Positions 1-11,105 of a DNA stretch of 64,000 nt are shown piece by piece (position 1 is the stretch's first letter; each line of letters begins with the position of its first letter). Below the pieces are notes generated by a model. That model saw only the letters and a list, made by a program, of their open reading frames with translations, had not been told where the DNA came from and ran no database searches. The position numbers and the translations under genes are program-made. The DNA lies in NCBI RefSeq assembly GCF_001540865.1, contig NC_033629.1, positions 7,422,987 to 7,486,986 of the forward strand. The letters are read 5' to 3'. This DNA is from Ananas comosus. Its lineage: Eukaryota; Streptophyta; Magnoliopsida; Poales; Bromeliaceae.

Positions 1-1414
1 CAAATTTTTGCATTACGTACCTAATGTTCATATTATGCAATATGACCTTCTATTTCTGTCCAACTGGCAAAAGCTATTATGGTACGCTACACCATTGATC
101 ACTAAAGTGTGGTATGCGAAAATTAAAAAAAAAGGGACCTAAACCTAAAGTCTATAGGTTATTATTCAATCTAATTCTTGTTTTGTTCTTTTTGCCATTT
201 CACTCAAAGCGATTGTGTTTCTTTGCATAATTATTTAAGCTGGTGTCACACCCCCTCAAACACAAGATAAAAATGAGGATCAGACCATATCAAGCGTAGA
301 GATTCAAGGACATTTGCCAATTTCGAAGTTTGACGAGAGGATCAAAATCAAGAACCATATCATACCCAATTATCATATTAAAACTCTAATATGTATTTTA
401 TTAGTCATAATTCTCAGGACGTCTCTTTCAAAGTAATAGGTGGCTGAGAGTAAAAATTTACAGACTGAACAAGTATGGCAACAAATCAAAATACCAAAAA
501 GAAAGTGGTTCAATCTTTAGTACTTGAATAACGAAATCCTAGCAATTCTTGTTGTTCACAACTAACCTCCCAACTTTTGAAGCTCAAAGTCAAAAACTTG
601 CTATTTCATAATAAAAGAAAAATGGGAAAGTATTATACCATCTGACGCAGGAGAGATTAGGAAAACCCTAATCTATCTTGCAAGTGATGAGCCCAAAATC
701 AATTTAAAACCAAATTTGGAATTTTCTAAAAATTTTAGATTAATTTTCAGATTTTTTTTAAAATTTTTTTAAAGATTTAAATAAATTATAAATTAATTTT
801 CGTAATTAAAAAAAGGAAAACATTAAAAAAAAGTAGTACGGCTTTAAAAAAAGATTTCGACATTTTCTTTTAAAAGAAAATTAAGAGAAGATTGAAGAAT
901 AAGAGAGAAATAGATGAAAGGAGAAAAGAAGAAGAGAAAGAGAAAGATAGAACCTCTTGGGAAGGATCTTGCCGATACACACGGCAGAGAAGGAGAGGGG
1001 AAGAAGATACTATGACCATAGTCAAAACACAAACCCAAATCTTATTCCATTATAACTCCATCTCTCAATTACAAATTATAGGCTATTTTTATAACCTTCC
1101 AAACGTAATCCTAATCTAATTCAAATCCAAAGATTTTAGGGATATTTACCTAATTCGAATATATCTAAAAAAATCTAAACCATATCCCTAATTTTTAAAG
1201 ATTTATTCCATATGATAAATCCTAAAAATCTTTACAAAAGCGACTAAAACAAATTGACAAGTAAAATAATTCCGAAAATTAGAAAAAAAGTTAAAACCTA
1301 AACGAATCAATCCTATCCACACCCGATTCTGCATCACCATCTCTTACGCTTTTTGTCTTCTCAAACCACTTTACATATACTATTATTAAGACAATTACTA
1401 GGTTGTTTCTTATA
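1..1414. other. AT-rich non-coding stretch
   Basis: I see no supportable gene here. The two short reading frames around 844-1119 are purine-rich, low-complexity and on opposite strands of the same bases, so they are not credible. If the aminopeptidase exon at 2449-2856 belongs to a complete gene, this stretch would be intron 1 or later sequence on the minus strand. I could not find a match to the expected second exon by eye. Confidence 0.5.
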
Positions 1415-1964
1415 GTGTTTGAAAAGACACGCCTCAGCGCCTAGGCACGAGGCGCGAGTCTCAGCGCCTCAGGGAGTGAGCCGCGCGTCTCAGACGCGCT
1501 TTGTGATATTTATATTTAATGTGTATAGGGTTTGGATTTTCGGGTTGAGTTTCTTCAATATATTTTAAAATATTAAGAAATTTTTAAAAAAAATGCTAAT
1601 TGAACACTTTCTTTCCCTTTTCTCTTGGCCGTTCTCTCTTCCACCCCCCAGCGGCAACAAGTAGGAGCGGCAAAAAGAAAGAAGCAGCAGCAAGCACTTT
1701 TAAACTAAAAGTTGAAACATAATCTTTTTATTTTTAAGCTGAGAATATTTATACATGCGATTTTTTTACTTTTTTATGGTTATTTTGTTTTTGTATAGTT
1801 ATTTTAAAATTTTTTAACGTAAAACATCCATTTAAAATAGACTTGTTAAGAGTGTTTTATTTTTATTAGACATGCGCCTCACCTTCTTGAGGCGCGCGCC
1901 TCGTGGTGCACCTTGCGCCTAGGCTTCATGAAGTCTTTGCGCTTTTTTGCGCTTTTTCAAGCAC
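1415..1964. mobile_element. MITE-like element with GCGCC/AGGCGC-rich ends
   Basis: The left end (GTGTTTGAAAAGACACGC, from 1415) and the reverse complement of the right end (GTGCTTGAAAAAGCGC, ending at 1964) form imperfect terminal inverted repeats. Both ends carry dense GCGCCT/AGGCGC motifs, while the middle is AT-rich and non-coding. This arrangement of GCGCC-rich arms around an AT-rich core resembles non-autonomous DNA transposons that are widespread in plants. No clean target-site duplication is visible, so the superfamily is unassigned. Confidence 0.5.
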
Positions 1965-2448
1965 CGGTTTACTATCATATTGATCTTCTAGATAATGTGG
2001 TGTTAAAGCTAGTCCCAAACCCCCACATTCCATGAGATCATAATTCGATACCCCACATCCGCCAGTTGTAATGTTTCAAATCCCCATCCTTCAGCTCATC
2101 CATTATCTAACTATCAGAGCATACTTATATCATAGCTCACCTAACATCCACCGTACATGTAAAGCCTAGTTGTTAAAATTTAGACGTCGCTCATTTGGGT
2201 GAACGCTACTTATATACAGTAAAATCACTATTCACTTGTTGAAGACCGAGCTTTCATCAAGGAGTCCCGTCTCATCTATTCCAATTATAATAAAAAAAGT
2301 ATTTTAGAAGGGTGGAAAAAACAAGCATGGAAAGCAATAGATTAGTCTTGAGATAGTTTTATCAATGCCTACTTCAATCCACAGATTTATAGCATTTCCA
2401 TAATTCCAAACAATTGAATCAAGAAATGCCGAAATCCAGAAGAAAAAC
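1965..2448. other. Non-coding; presumed start of aminopeptidase intron 1
   Basis: No reading frame or repeat is recognised. On the minus strand it directly follows a splice donor (CAG|GT at 2449/2448), so it should be the 5' part of intron 1 if the gene is intact. Confidence 0.4.
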
Positions 2449-2856
2449 CTGGTGAGCGTCTTGGGAAGGGATGATATAGGCATCGATCGCTACATCGGGC
2501 CTCGCGAACAGCTCCCGGAGTGACCGGAGCTTCTCGTCGCCGGCGACGCCGGTCCCGCTTCCTCCGGGCCGCCCCATCCGGAGCTCCGACGATGGCCGCG
2601 CGACGACGCGATCACCGGAGCTCCGGGATTCTGCAGCGGAAGCGGCGGCGGCGTCGGCGTCGGCGTAGGCGGCGGGGGAGAAGCGGCGGAGGAGGCGGCG
2701 AGGGAGGAGGGGAGGGCCGCCGCGCGGTGGGGGGGAATGGTGGATGAGGAGGGAGAAGGGGAGGGAGAGTAAACGGAGGGGTCGAGAAGCGAGAGAGGGA
2801 GGAGAGCGGGGGACGAAGGCGGAGAGAGGGGAAGAGGAGAAGAGCGCGGATTCCAT
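2449..2856 (-). CDS. Aminopeptidase P (Xaa-Pro aminopeptidase), plastid-type, exon 1 only
   Basis: Aminopeptidase P removes an N-terminal residue that precedes proline, using a C-terminal metal-binding pita-bread domain that is not in this exon. The 136 codons begin at ATG 2856-2854. The first ~100 residues are rich in Ser, Pro, Arg and Ala, as expected of a chloroplast transit peptide. The end carries the family's conserved N-terminal block (KLRSLRELFARPDVAIDAYI, then IPSQDAHQ). The exon ends in phase 0 at CAG|GT, at the position where plant homologues break after DAHQ. The open frame extends upstream to 2991, but the Met at 2856 fits a transit peptide better. The following exons, normally starting with an SEFIAEC-like block, are not seen in 1-2448. 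Either intron 1 is long or this is a broken gene. Family assignment is confident; gene integrity is not. Confidence 0.8.
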
Positions 2857-3119
2857 CGGGAGAGGAGCGGGATGGGAGTGGTGGGGAGCGAGGATAAGGT
2901 GGCTCCGAACGGCGAGGCGGTTGCAGAAATTATACATACGAGATGCCCAAGCTCCGACGGCTCTGCAGTCCGAGATTGTTTTTGCCAACACTCTTTCTTT
3001 TGTTTTTTCTACTTTTTTTTTTTTTATAAAATAATTATCTAAAATTTTGTAATTTACAAAATAATATTTAAAATTTATATTTGGTAAACTAATTCTCTCT
3101 TCGCCGTATAAGCGCCAGG

Positions 3120-3410
3120 TCGAATATTTTTTCTGAAGACGGTGAATCGTTTACTATTTTTACTAAGACGATGAATAATTTACTATCTTTGTAATATAAC
3201 TATTAAAGACGGTAAATGATCATCGCCTACAACCTCAATGAAATTTTTAAAGTCCTAAGAGATTTTCTCGAGTTCTCGATCATGCATTATGCCTTGAGAA
3301 GGCAGTAAACGGTTCACCATTTTGAGAAAGTTGTGAATCGTTCACTGCGTTATGAAGGCGATGAACCGTTCACCACTTTATGAAGGCGATGAACGGTTCA
3401 CTCTCTTCTT
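3120..3410. repeat. Degenerate tandem motif (GACGRTGAAyCGTTYAC-like)
   Basis: A motif reading roughly GACGGTGAATCGTTTAC or GGCGATGAACCGTTCAC recurs at about 3138, 3168, 3205, 3308, 3335, 3357 and 3385. The last two copies are almost identical and 28 bp apart (each preceded by TATGAA). This kind of degenerate array is typical of LTR U3 DNA, but no LTR boundaries were found. It lies in the 5' flank of the minus-strand aminopeptidase gene. Confidence 0.55.
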
Positions 3411-3529
3411 TAAGTACACCCCACCTCCTAGTCCCGACTTCTCTCTCGCGCTTTCGCGCTCTCTCTCTCTGCCCCTCCCTCTCCCAAAGTTGTCGCCGAT
3501 CGCCGCTACCCCTGCTGCCATCGTCAATG

Positions 3530-3642
3530 AGCCAAACAACGAGCCGGCTTGTTAAAGTATTAAGCTGAAAAATTCAGCTCGTGTTCGGCTCGTTAATGGC
3601 TCACAAGCTGGCCAACGAACAATAAGTTAAAAGTATTATATT

Positions 3643-3683
<41 letters not shown>

Positions 3684-4062
3684 TCTTATCCATTAGACTT
3701 TTGATCTAATAGTTGAAACTTTACATATAAATTAGTCTTTTTATAATTGAGCTCGCCTTTATATTTTTATTTTGCTAAAAATCAAATAATAAAAATATAT
3801 ATTATATATATAATTATTTATTTATATATAAATATATATAAATATAAATTAAATAAATTATATAAATATAAAATATATGTATTCGAGCTATTATCGAGCT
3901 GAACACAAGCGAGCTGATCCTAGCTCGTGTTCGGCTTGTTTATTAAACAAGCTGAAAATTTTAGCTCGTGTTCGCTCATTTACTAAACGAACGATTCGAT
4001 CTCGAGCTCATTTCGAGCCAAACATGAACCGACTCGTGAACGCTGAGCTGGATTGCCACCCC
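3530..4062. mobile_element. MITE-like element rich in GAGCTCG/CGAGCT motifs
   Basis: Both ends carry inverted, GAGCTCG-related blocks (AGCTCGTGTTCGGCTCGTTA near 3577-3596 and CGAGCTGATCC / TCGAGCTCATTTCGAGCC near 3910-4019). They enclose an AT-rich core with an (AT)n tract at 3651-3675. The right boundary motif TGCCACCCC at about 4054-4062 (GGGGTGGCA on the minus strand) is a common start of such plant repeats. It has no coding capacity. Superfamily and exact ends are uncertain. Confidence 0.45.
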
Positions 4063-4406
4063 TACGCCGTCGTCCCTACCAACCCCGCCGCCTCCCTCTG
4101 CAACCCACATTGCTCTCTCTCTCTTCCCTCCCATATTGCTCTCTCTCACCCTCGCTGACGTTCAGGTAGCTCATGAACTTTTCTTCAATGTTCTTTGTTG
4201 TTTGTGGGCATTGTTGGCATTATGGACACACCACATGACAACAAGCTAAAAATGTAAAAACTAGCTAGGCTTTAAAATTGGGATCTTGGATACCAAGTGT
4301 TAAGCTATTAGCCATTGAGTACGAGTTATGTTGAGCACATTGGGAGGATTTTGTTTCATGTTTAGTTGACATTATGATAAGACGATATCAAGACATTATG
4401 ATAAGA

Positions 4407-4556
4407 CGACCCCTAGAGCAAGTGGCAAAGGGCTTGGTGGTTGGTACCCGAGATCCCAAGTTCGAATCCTAGTTAATTGACATTTCCAGCTAAGTTTATT
4501 TCTATTTGAAATAAACAAAGCGGGTAGCGTGCTACCTATCTCTCAAAAAAAAAAAA
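4407..4556 (+). mobile_element. tRNA-derived SINE, copy 1
   Basis: The head carries an RNA polymerase III A-box-like block (GAGCAAGTGGCAAAGGG) and a good B box (GTTCGAATC at 4460-4468). It ends in CTATCTCTC followed by a poly-A tract. It is closely similar to the elements at 24242-24393 and 51621-51816 (minus). SINEs of this type are non-autonomous and mobilised by LINE machinery. The left flank contains a duplicated 18-bp block (gacattatgataagacga), and no clear target duplication is visible around this copy. Confidence 0.8.
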
Positions 4557-4954
4557 TTCTAATTCTTAATATGTCAACTCTTTTTCTTATTGGGAGTAGT
4601 AGCCCTGTTCAGATGCAACTTTTCAGTAAACATGAGCTCTTTCCTATTAAAACTTTCAATGAATTGAAATTTAAAATGTTAAAATATTTATCTCTCGTTC
4701 AATAATAAATTGGCGAAGAATCCAACCAATAGTCTTTGTTGGATTATTGTGTGGGATAGGGGAGACTCCATGTGGCCCCTTTCTTTTTCTTTATTACTTT
4801 TTTGCATTAAATTTGCCAAATATTTTGAGAGGGGATTTGAAAGTTTTTTCTATGTAGTTAAAATGGCTAGTTATCGGATGTCTTTAAGAGTCAGTGGGAT
4901 GAACAGTTAATTACGGATGAAAATAGTAGCCAATATGTCGGCGGTCAAAAAAAA

Positions 4955-5218
4955 TTGATCGTGATTAGTTCAGATACGTTATTTACTAATTTTAAAATTA
5001 GAATGTATCGTTTAGCAAATTGTACTAGAAAAGAATTTTGTCTCAAATTCACAATTCGATACTCTATGGGTACGAATGAATGTATAACTCACAAAATAAT
5101 AGATGATGAATCATCGGAGAGAATGATTGGATTGTTTAAACATTATGGATGTGTGTCGGTATACATCGAGAAAGAGTTATATGATAACAAGGCGAGTAAA
5201 ATCTCGAGGTTTTGGTAA
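4955..5218 (+). pseudogene. Possible Mutator-like transposase N-terminal fragment
   Basis: An 87-codon frame with non-repetitive composition reads through residues such as RMYRLANCTRKEF, KFTIRYSMG and KIIDDESSERM. The pattern (basic beta-rich domain, then a D-D/E patch and a final VSVYIEKEL strand) recalls the PB1-like N-terminal domain of plant MULE transposases. It ends next to a perfect donor (TTTTG|GTAAGTA at 5215/5216). A candidate acceptor (TTGCAG) lies near 5270, but I could not join the exons cleanly. No catalytic domain follows. This is an inference from pattern only; it could be a chance frame. Confidence 0.3.
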
Positions 5219-5700
5219 GTATTTTTTTTAATTATTAAATATTTTTATAATACTAAATTATAGATATTGCAGACAAAGTCAGCCTCCACATCCACAACCC
5301 TTGACCTCATGTGATGTAGTAATCGAGGTATTTTTCTGTGAATCTTCTAAAGATGGTGCATTTGTACGCGATTAGATGCGGTTTTTGATGAAACGAAAAG
5401 TGCCACCTTCATGGTCCGCCAGTATAGTAAGTCCGGTAATGGACCACGATGCAATTTGGCGTGATTTGGTGATATTTTGGGGATGAATTTGCATGAGTGC
5501 AAATTTGTCGAATTAGAGTAATTTTGTGAAAAGCGCGACATTTCATGTGTCAAATTGTATGATTTTTTACAAGGAGGAACTTATGAGCAAAACACACTTG
5601 TAGGTGAGTTTTGAATTTGAAATTGTGTTCATGAGGGATTAAATTGCAATTTTTGCAATTGGTGCAAAAAGGGGCTTTATGCGAAGGGGTTAACATTTTA

Positions 5701-5701
<1 letters not shown>

Positions 5702-5748
<47 letters not shown>
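5702..5748. repeat. (AT)n microsatellite
   Basis: An uninterrupted AT dinucleotide run of about 47 bp. Other AT runs occur at 3651-3675, 6191-6205, 10533-10562 and 56762-56778, two of them beside MITE ends. Confidence 0.9.
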
Positions 5749-5751
<3 letters not shown>

Positions 5752-6006
5752 TATGGTGATAACATTGTTAACGTAGATTGTGGGGAAAACGTGTCTTCAG
5801 GGAGGGTGTTATTTAAAACATCAAATCGTATGTTGTACAGTATGAAGAGCGTTTTTCTAGGAAGTTGACTAAAAAGGAAGAGGTCTAAGTTGACATACGG
5901 CCAAAAGAGTCTTCAAAGTCTTAAAGCTTTTTGAACTCAGGTGCGTTAGGGAGACTCAGATCAAAGTGTACTCGGGAAGGTGAGTACTCTTAAAGTCTTA
6001 AAGAGT

Positions 6007-6007
6007 N
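6007..6007. other. Assembly join (single N)
   Basis: A single N inside otherwise ordinary sequence. Short similar tracts (CTTAAAGTCTTAAAG) lie just left of it. Sequence across this point may not be contiguous in the genome. The surrounding 5219-6200 has no recognised gene. Confidence 0.8.
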
Positions 6008-6202
6008 ACCTAAATTTCACAAAAGACCCGTTCTCACGTCTCGTGTAATTCCGGGCAATTGGCCTGACGGATTCAAAAACAGATTGCACCAACACCTTCG
6101 GAATTGTAGGACCATCAGATTCGAGTTTTTGTTTCATCAGAATCGGTCGCTGATTCGCGAGGATTCTCACCTCCACATATATACATAAGTTATATATATA
6201 TA

Positions 6203-6466
6203 TATAGAGTTGAGCTAGAATACTATCAGTAGTATCTCTTAATTAGTTGCAATTAGTTGTAAAAGCACTTGGTGCTTGTAAGTTTTTTACCATTAGATCT
6301 ACTCCTCGGATCATTTTCAACCATTAGATTATACTATTCAACCAACCACCCACTCAACCCTAGGGGGCCCACATCATTCTAACCGCATATCTCTTAATCC
6401 AAGGGCTAAAAATCTACAAGCACCAATAACTTAGTACTTTTAAAAGTATAGGAGCTCAATTCTATA
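6203..6466. mobile_element. MITE with ~20-bp terminal inverted repeats
   Basis: The left end TATAGAGTTGAGCTAGAATA and the right end, read in reverse complement (TATAGAATTGAGCTCCTATA), match at most positions. The element sits in a TATA-rich target, and its middle is non-coding. The left end resembles the element end at 56776-56793 (ATAGAGTCGGCTAGTATG), suggesting a family inserted into TA-repeat DNA. Confidence 0.6.
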
Positions 6467-6500
6467 TGGAGTCCAGCTATGATGCTTGTAAAAGCACTAA

Positions 6501-7203
6501 GTACAATCCAAGAATTGAGATGAAACAATGAGCAACTTTTTATTTTTTTGCTAAAATACTCTTTCCTACTTCATAGGATATGACATCATTGCAGTAGCTT
6601 TGGGTTTCACTCCCTTTTTTTTTTTCCCTCCATTGTAAATCCACTATATAATTAGTTTTTCTCTACTAACTGAGACGACTTTATACGAACATTTCAAGCA
6701 CAGTTTGGTTGATAATTTCTAAAATGAGCAAAATTTTTACAGCAAAATAATTTATATAAAAACTGACAATAGTTAGAAAAAAAATTATCAACATTTTATT
6801 TCTTTCGATGCTTTTGAATGGTTGCAATTGATTTTAATACACTGAAATTTAATTTTATAAAAAATTTAAAATTTAATTGACTGCAACAATTCAGATTAAA
6901 AAAAACGATTGTTTTATGCGCACATAAAATTAATGTAAATAATTAGAGTAACAAACCTTATACCTGAGTATGGGATAAAAAAATTTATGTAAACTTTCAT
7001 GCTCAAAAACCCAAAAAAAAAAAAGAAAAACTTCATAAGTTTCACATTTACACTATTTCAACCAAATATACAGTTTCACAATATTACTTAATATGAAATC
7101 CAAGGCTATTAAAGTGCTGTCACATCCTATAGAGTAGGGAAGAGTATTTTGACATAGAAATAAAAAGGTTGCCATTGCTTTACCTCGATCCTTGGATTAT
7201 ATT
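6501..7203. mobile_element. Long-inverted-repeat element (MULE/MITE-like)
   Basis: Bases 6501-6604 are the imperfect reverse complement of 7101-7203. Landmarks include AATACTCTTTCCTACTTCAT on the left and its counterpart around AGAGTAGGGAAGAGTATT on the right. The ~100-bp arms enclose about 500 bp of AT-rich non-coding DNA. Arms of this length suit Mutator-type non-autonomous elements. A transcript would fold into a long imperfect hairpin. The outer boundaries and target duplication were not resolved. Confidence 0.6.
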
Positions 7204-9464
7204 TAGATCTACGGTCCAAAAAGAGTGTAATACTATTCACAATTACACTTATGTTATTTGAACTTGACTCATATAAAATTAGGGATGCCTAATTAACCTT
7301 AGCCCGTACACCATCCTACCTGGTGTCGTCGCCACCACCCCTCTTGTAATGTACCAGATTTTAATATAAAAGTAAATATAAATAAAAATAGTGTGAGATA
7401 CTATTTTTATTTGACTTAAAGAAATAAAATATAAGTCGGGAACGACTTGTGCTGAAATCGGAATGGAAATAGAAGATTTAAAATTTTCTGTGAGAAACAA
7501 AACTAATATTATAGCAGAAAATTCACGGTGTTAGAAAATTATGAAAACTTGGGAATATGTCGGAATTATTTTTATGGGGCTAGATTTAAAGTTTCATATC
7601 ATTCCGACACCCGAAAAGTGGAAAATAAAATCCGACTGCTATCTGCTAGAGATTTCAGTTCGGTAGAGCTTTCGGTGACCAAAAATTGTCCAAACTGAAA
7701 AATTAAGATATATTTCTTTTATTTAACTTAAACCGAGCTTGACTGTCAAATTTGAGCATAAACAGACATTCATAAGGGCTCCGGCGAAAAGTATCAGTTT
7801 CTGAGCTGCTAAACTGAAAGTAAATTGCATTTTGTTGAGGGGGCTGTTTGTGTAACAATGGGTTTTCCCATTGTGCTGGTCAACCCGAGAGAGAGAGAGA
7901 GAGAGAGAGCTCTTTCTCTCTTGCTCTTTAGCCCACTCCTCACATCTCTCTCCCCTCGCTTTCTCTCTAGCAAGTTTCTCCATTAAAGATGAAGTTGGAG
8001 AAGATGATGTTGGAGATGAAGCTTGAAGCTCTCCAATGGTGAAGCAAGCTCTTTACTGGTGGAAAGCTATGTAGCCATGGTGAGTTTTGTGATTTAAGCT
8101 AGGGTTTGGATTAAATCTTTTGTAAATGAAATGTTTAGGATCTCTAGATGATTCTAAACTAGTTTGGTTAAAGTTTAACAATGAGATTTGGTGTTCTTGA
8201 AGATTCATGAAACCCTAGACTTAGAAAATGGGGGTTATGGGTAAATGAGGGTTTTGATCTCATTTAACCCTATTGTTTTCTAATTGAAGGTTAGAGATGA
8301 GCCATTGAAGACCCTAGGTTGCGGATTGTTGGGCGTTCGGCGATCGATTGCGAGTTGGAGCCGAACCGGATCACGTGTGCCGCGGGAGCCCGATTGCAAG
8401 TGACTACAAGCAATCGGAGACCAATATTAGGTGGGTTGTGCTCTACCGAAGCGATTAGGCCGCTTCCATGCCAAAGTAGTGTATGTCTCATTATTGATGC
8501 ATGAAGTGGCAGCTAATTACTAAGTGAATAATGCATGAACTAGCTGCTAAATATATGAGCTAGTTGCTAAATAAATAACATGAGCTAGATACTAATGAAT
8601 GTATAGAGTATATATTGAATGAATGCATAAGCTAAATACTAAATGAAAGTATAACATATGTGCTAGTAAGAAATGCATGTAATGGTAGTCCAATTGGTAA
8701 ATGATGCATGAAATATATACTAATTATGAATGCATGAGGCATGAGATACATGTTAAAGAATGTAAGAGTTGTATGCTAAAATGTATATTGACTATCACTT
8801 TGATAAGAACCTAGGCATGTGCATGAGATGCTATATGAATGCATGAAGTAGAGGCTAATAAAGAATGCATAGAATATATGCTAAGTGAATGTAAGGGCTA
8901 AATGCTAAATGAATGTATAAGATGTATGCTAAGGAATGCATGGGATATATACTAATGGTGAATGCATGATACATATATGCTAATAAAGAATGCATGAGAC
9001 ATGTTGATTACCATTGAATGATAAAGACATAGGCACGAGTAAGCATAAAAGGTATGTATGCCTAGATGTAAATGTCAACTAAGAATCCTAGGTATGGACA
9101 ATTAGGAAAATGTGAACATTGTGTGGCATGTCAATTAAGAATCCTAAATGTGAATAATTAGGATGACAAGTGTGGCGAATAGCAATGAAACCTAGTGTCA
9201 TTGAACATAAGTTAAGAATCAAACCTAGAGTCAAGTAAACCTAGGTTATGAACATAGTGGCATTTAAAACCTAGAGTCAAGTAAACCTATGATATGATAC
9301 GAGTGGCATTGAACCTAGAGTCAAAACAACCTAGGTAATAAAGAACATCGATACTAGTGTTATGGAACCTAGGCAATGAACATAGTGACATTGGATCTAA
9401 TGTTATTAGACTTAGGTTGAGTAATGGCTTGGACCTAAATAGGTCGATACTATAGGGTGAGACG

Positions 9465-9875
9465 TGAAAGTTTTGAGGAGCCCAAGGATCTATCTAGATT
9501 GTATCTATCACCTAGAGGGGGGGTGAATAGGTGTAACGACCAAAAACCACAAATCTCGATGCAATAAAAATAAATGCGGAAAATAAAAAGCACACCGAGA
9601 TTTACGTGGGAAAACTCCAACTTGGAGAAAAACCCACGGGACCAACACGCGAAAAAATAATTCACTAAGAGAAAAGATTACAAGGTGATTACCGACTCCA
9701 CGGACTTAACCTTTCTTAACCTCCTATGAATCTTCGCGCTACCCTCCGGGTTGTCCACGCCCTCACGTCCGAGTCCACGAATGCCTCCACTTCGAATCCA
9801 CGAAGCTTCAATCACGCCGAATCCACGACGCCACTCGAATCCACGAGCCCACGATCCGAATCCACGAACCGCCGT
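9465..9875 (+). mobile_element. Nested LTR fragment, same family as 27776-28285
   Basis: It starts TGAAAGTTTTGAGGAGCCC and shares the CACCTAGAGGGGGGTGAATA block and following bases with the solo LTR at 27776. It runs straight into the N at 9876, so its 3' end is missing. A CACGAA-rich degenerate repeat (TCCACGAATGCC, AATCCACGAAGC and so on) fills 9770-9870. Confidence 0.65.
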
Positions 9876-9876
9876 N
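9876..9876. other. Assembly join (single N) hiding LTR sequence
   Basis: Left of the N is one LTR family (9465-9875). Right of it is mid-LTR sequence of another (ACACGTGTGCGGCGCGGCGG, matching 22695 onward). The 3' end of the first and the 5' part of the second are both absent, so unassembled bases must lie here. Confidence 0.75.
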
Positions 9877-10324
9877 ACAGGTACACACGTGTGCGGCGCG
9901 GCGGCGCAAGGCGAGGACGTAGTTCTGCAGATAGCGTCCTACCCAGAGACTGAGATAGCAATACCCAAGTTAGTGGTCTAGCTTGGGAGGTTTAAAGACA
10001 AGAACAAACTTTTGTTTAAGTTGTAAAAGAATCTGTAATAATTATGATTGTATTTGAAGATTGATTGTAAAAGAAAAATTATGTTGTAAAATGCATCTAA
10101 GTTGAATGCTGTAATAACTTAGTAGTTTATGTTTTTTATACTCCTTATGCAATCTATGATTGAATACCTGTTCCTGGTTGGAACCTCTCGTATTGTATTG
10201 ATTGCGATGCCTTAAATGTACAGGGGAGACTCTGTCCGTAGTACAGGGGAAACCCTGTCCGTTCGGCGGTCTGTCGGCGGCGCCGCGACCCGGCCAAATA
10301 GGCGGGTGGTCGCGGGTCGTGACA
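9877..10324 (+). mobile_element. 3' part of an inner LTR ending CGGGTCGTGACA
   Basis: This matches the last ~400 bp of the LTR at 19699-23100 and the outer copy at 10690-11100, including the CAGGGGAGACTCTGTCCG motif. It is followed by ATAAAGAACGGC, which belongs to the AAAGAAT-rich zone of the outer LTR. Its 5' portion is lost at the N. Confidence 0.65.
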
Positions 10325-10530
10325 ATAAAGAACGGCTAATGTTAAAGAATAGCAAAAAATAAAGAATGTCAAAGAATAAAGAATTACAAGTAATAACAAA
10401 GAGTAATTAATAAGAATGGCTAATAGTAAAGAATAACAAATGATAAAGAATAGAATTAAATGATCTACTTGCATGAGTTGCATGATTGTATAGTTGCATG
10501 TTGTGAGGCATGGATATGATTTACATGATG

Positions 10531-10564
<34 letters not shown>

Positions 10565-11105
10565 GTTGGACTAACATATTTGCAGTGCTTCCTTTGGACC
10601 TGGTAGGTCGAGCTCTTCCCTTGGGTAGCCGTACCCACTGGAAACTATGAACAATAGTTCTCACCCCCGTGTTGTTTTTGGGGATGTAGGTTCACACGCG
10701 AGCGGCGCGAGGAAAGGGCGTAGCTCCGTAGTTAGCGCCCTACCACTGAGACCAGAGATAGTAGTACCTTAAGTTGGCCTGGCTAGGGGTATAGAAAAGA
10801 AGAAAGAACTTGTAATGTAATAACTTGACTATATATTGAAAGTTGGGAATCAAAATGTAATGTAATATGTGAAATGAATGTGGTGAATGCTTATAATAGC
10901 ATAGTGGTTATGTCTTTGATACCTTCTTTATGCAATCTTTGTTGTATGCTCTTCTTGATTGGAACCTCACGCATTGTTTGGATTGTGACGCCTTGGACGT
11001 ACAGGGGAGACTCTGTCCGCGGTACAGGAAAAATCCTGTCTGTTCGGCGGTCTGTCGGCATGCCCAAATTCGACCAAATAGGCGGGCTCGGGGCGTGACA
11101 CCTCT

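Larger units (their letters stand above)
7345..11100 (+). mobile_element. Solo LTR, long Tekay-associated subfamily, TSD CCTCT
   Basis: It starts TGTAATGTACC and ends GGGGCGTGACA, and is flanked by the 5-bp duplication CCTCT at 7340-7344 and 11101-11105. No retroviral internal domains are present, so this is a solo LTR (3756 bp as assembled). Its start matches the LTR at 19699. It contains a GA-rich leader-like tract (7890-7960), a long array of degenerate 20-30 bp repeats (8500-9400, TGCATGAGCTAA-like) and the conserved 3' block with CAGGGGAGACTCTGTCCG. It has two copies of its own 3' end (9877-10324 and 10325-11100), which indicates a nested relative partly lost in the gap at 9876. Confidence 0.85.

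Noticed and set aside
2520..2747. Arg/Gly-rich plus-strand frame
   Set aside because: Antisense of the GC-rich transit-peptide exon of the aminopeptidase P gene.
4455..4475. B-box-like GTTCGAATC considered as part of a tRNA gene
   Set aside because: No cloverleaf or acceptor stem can be drawn, and the sequence ends in poly-A like its two relatives, so it is a SINE.
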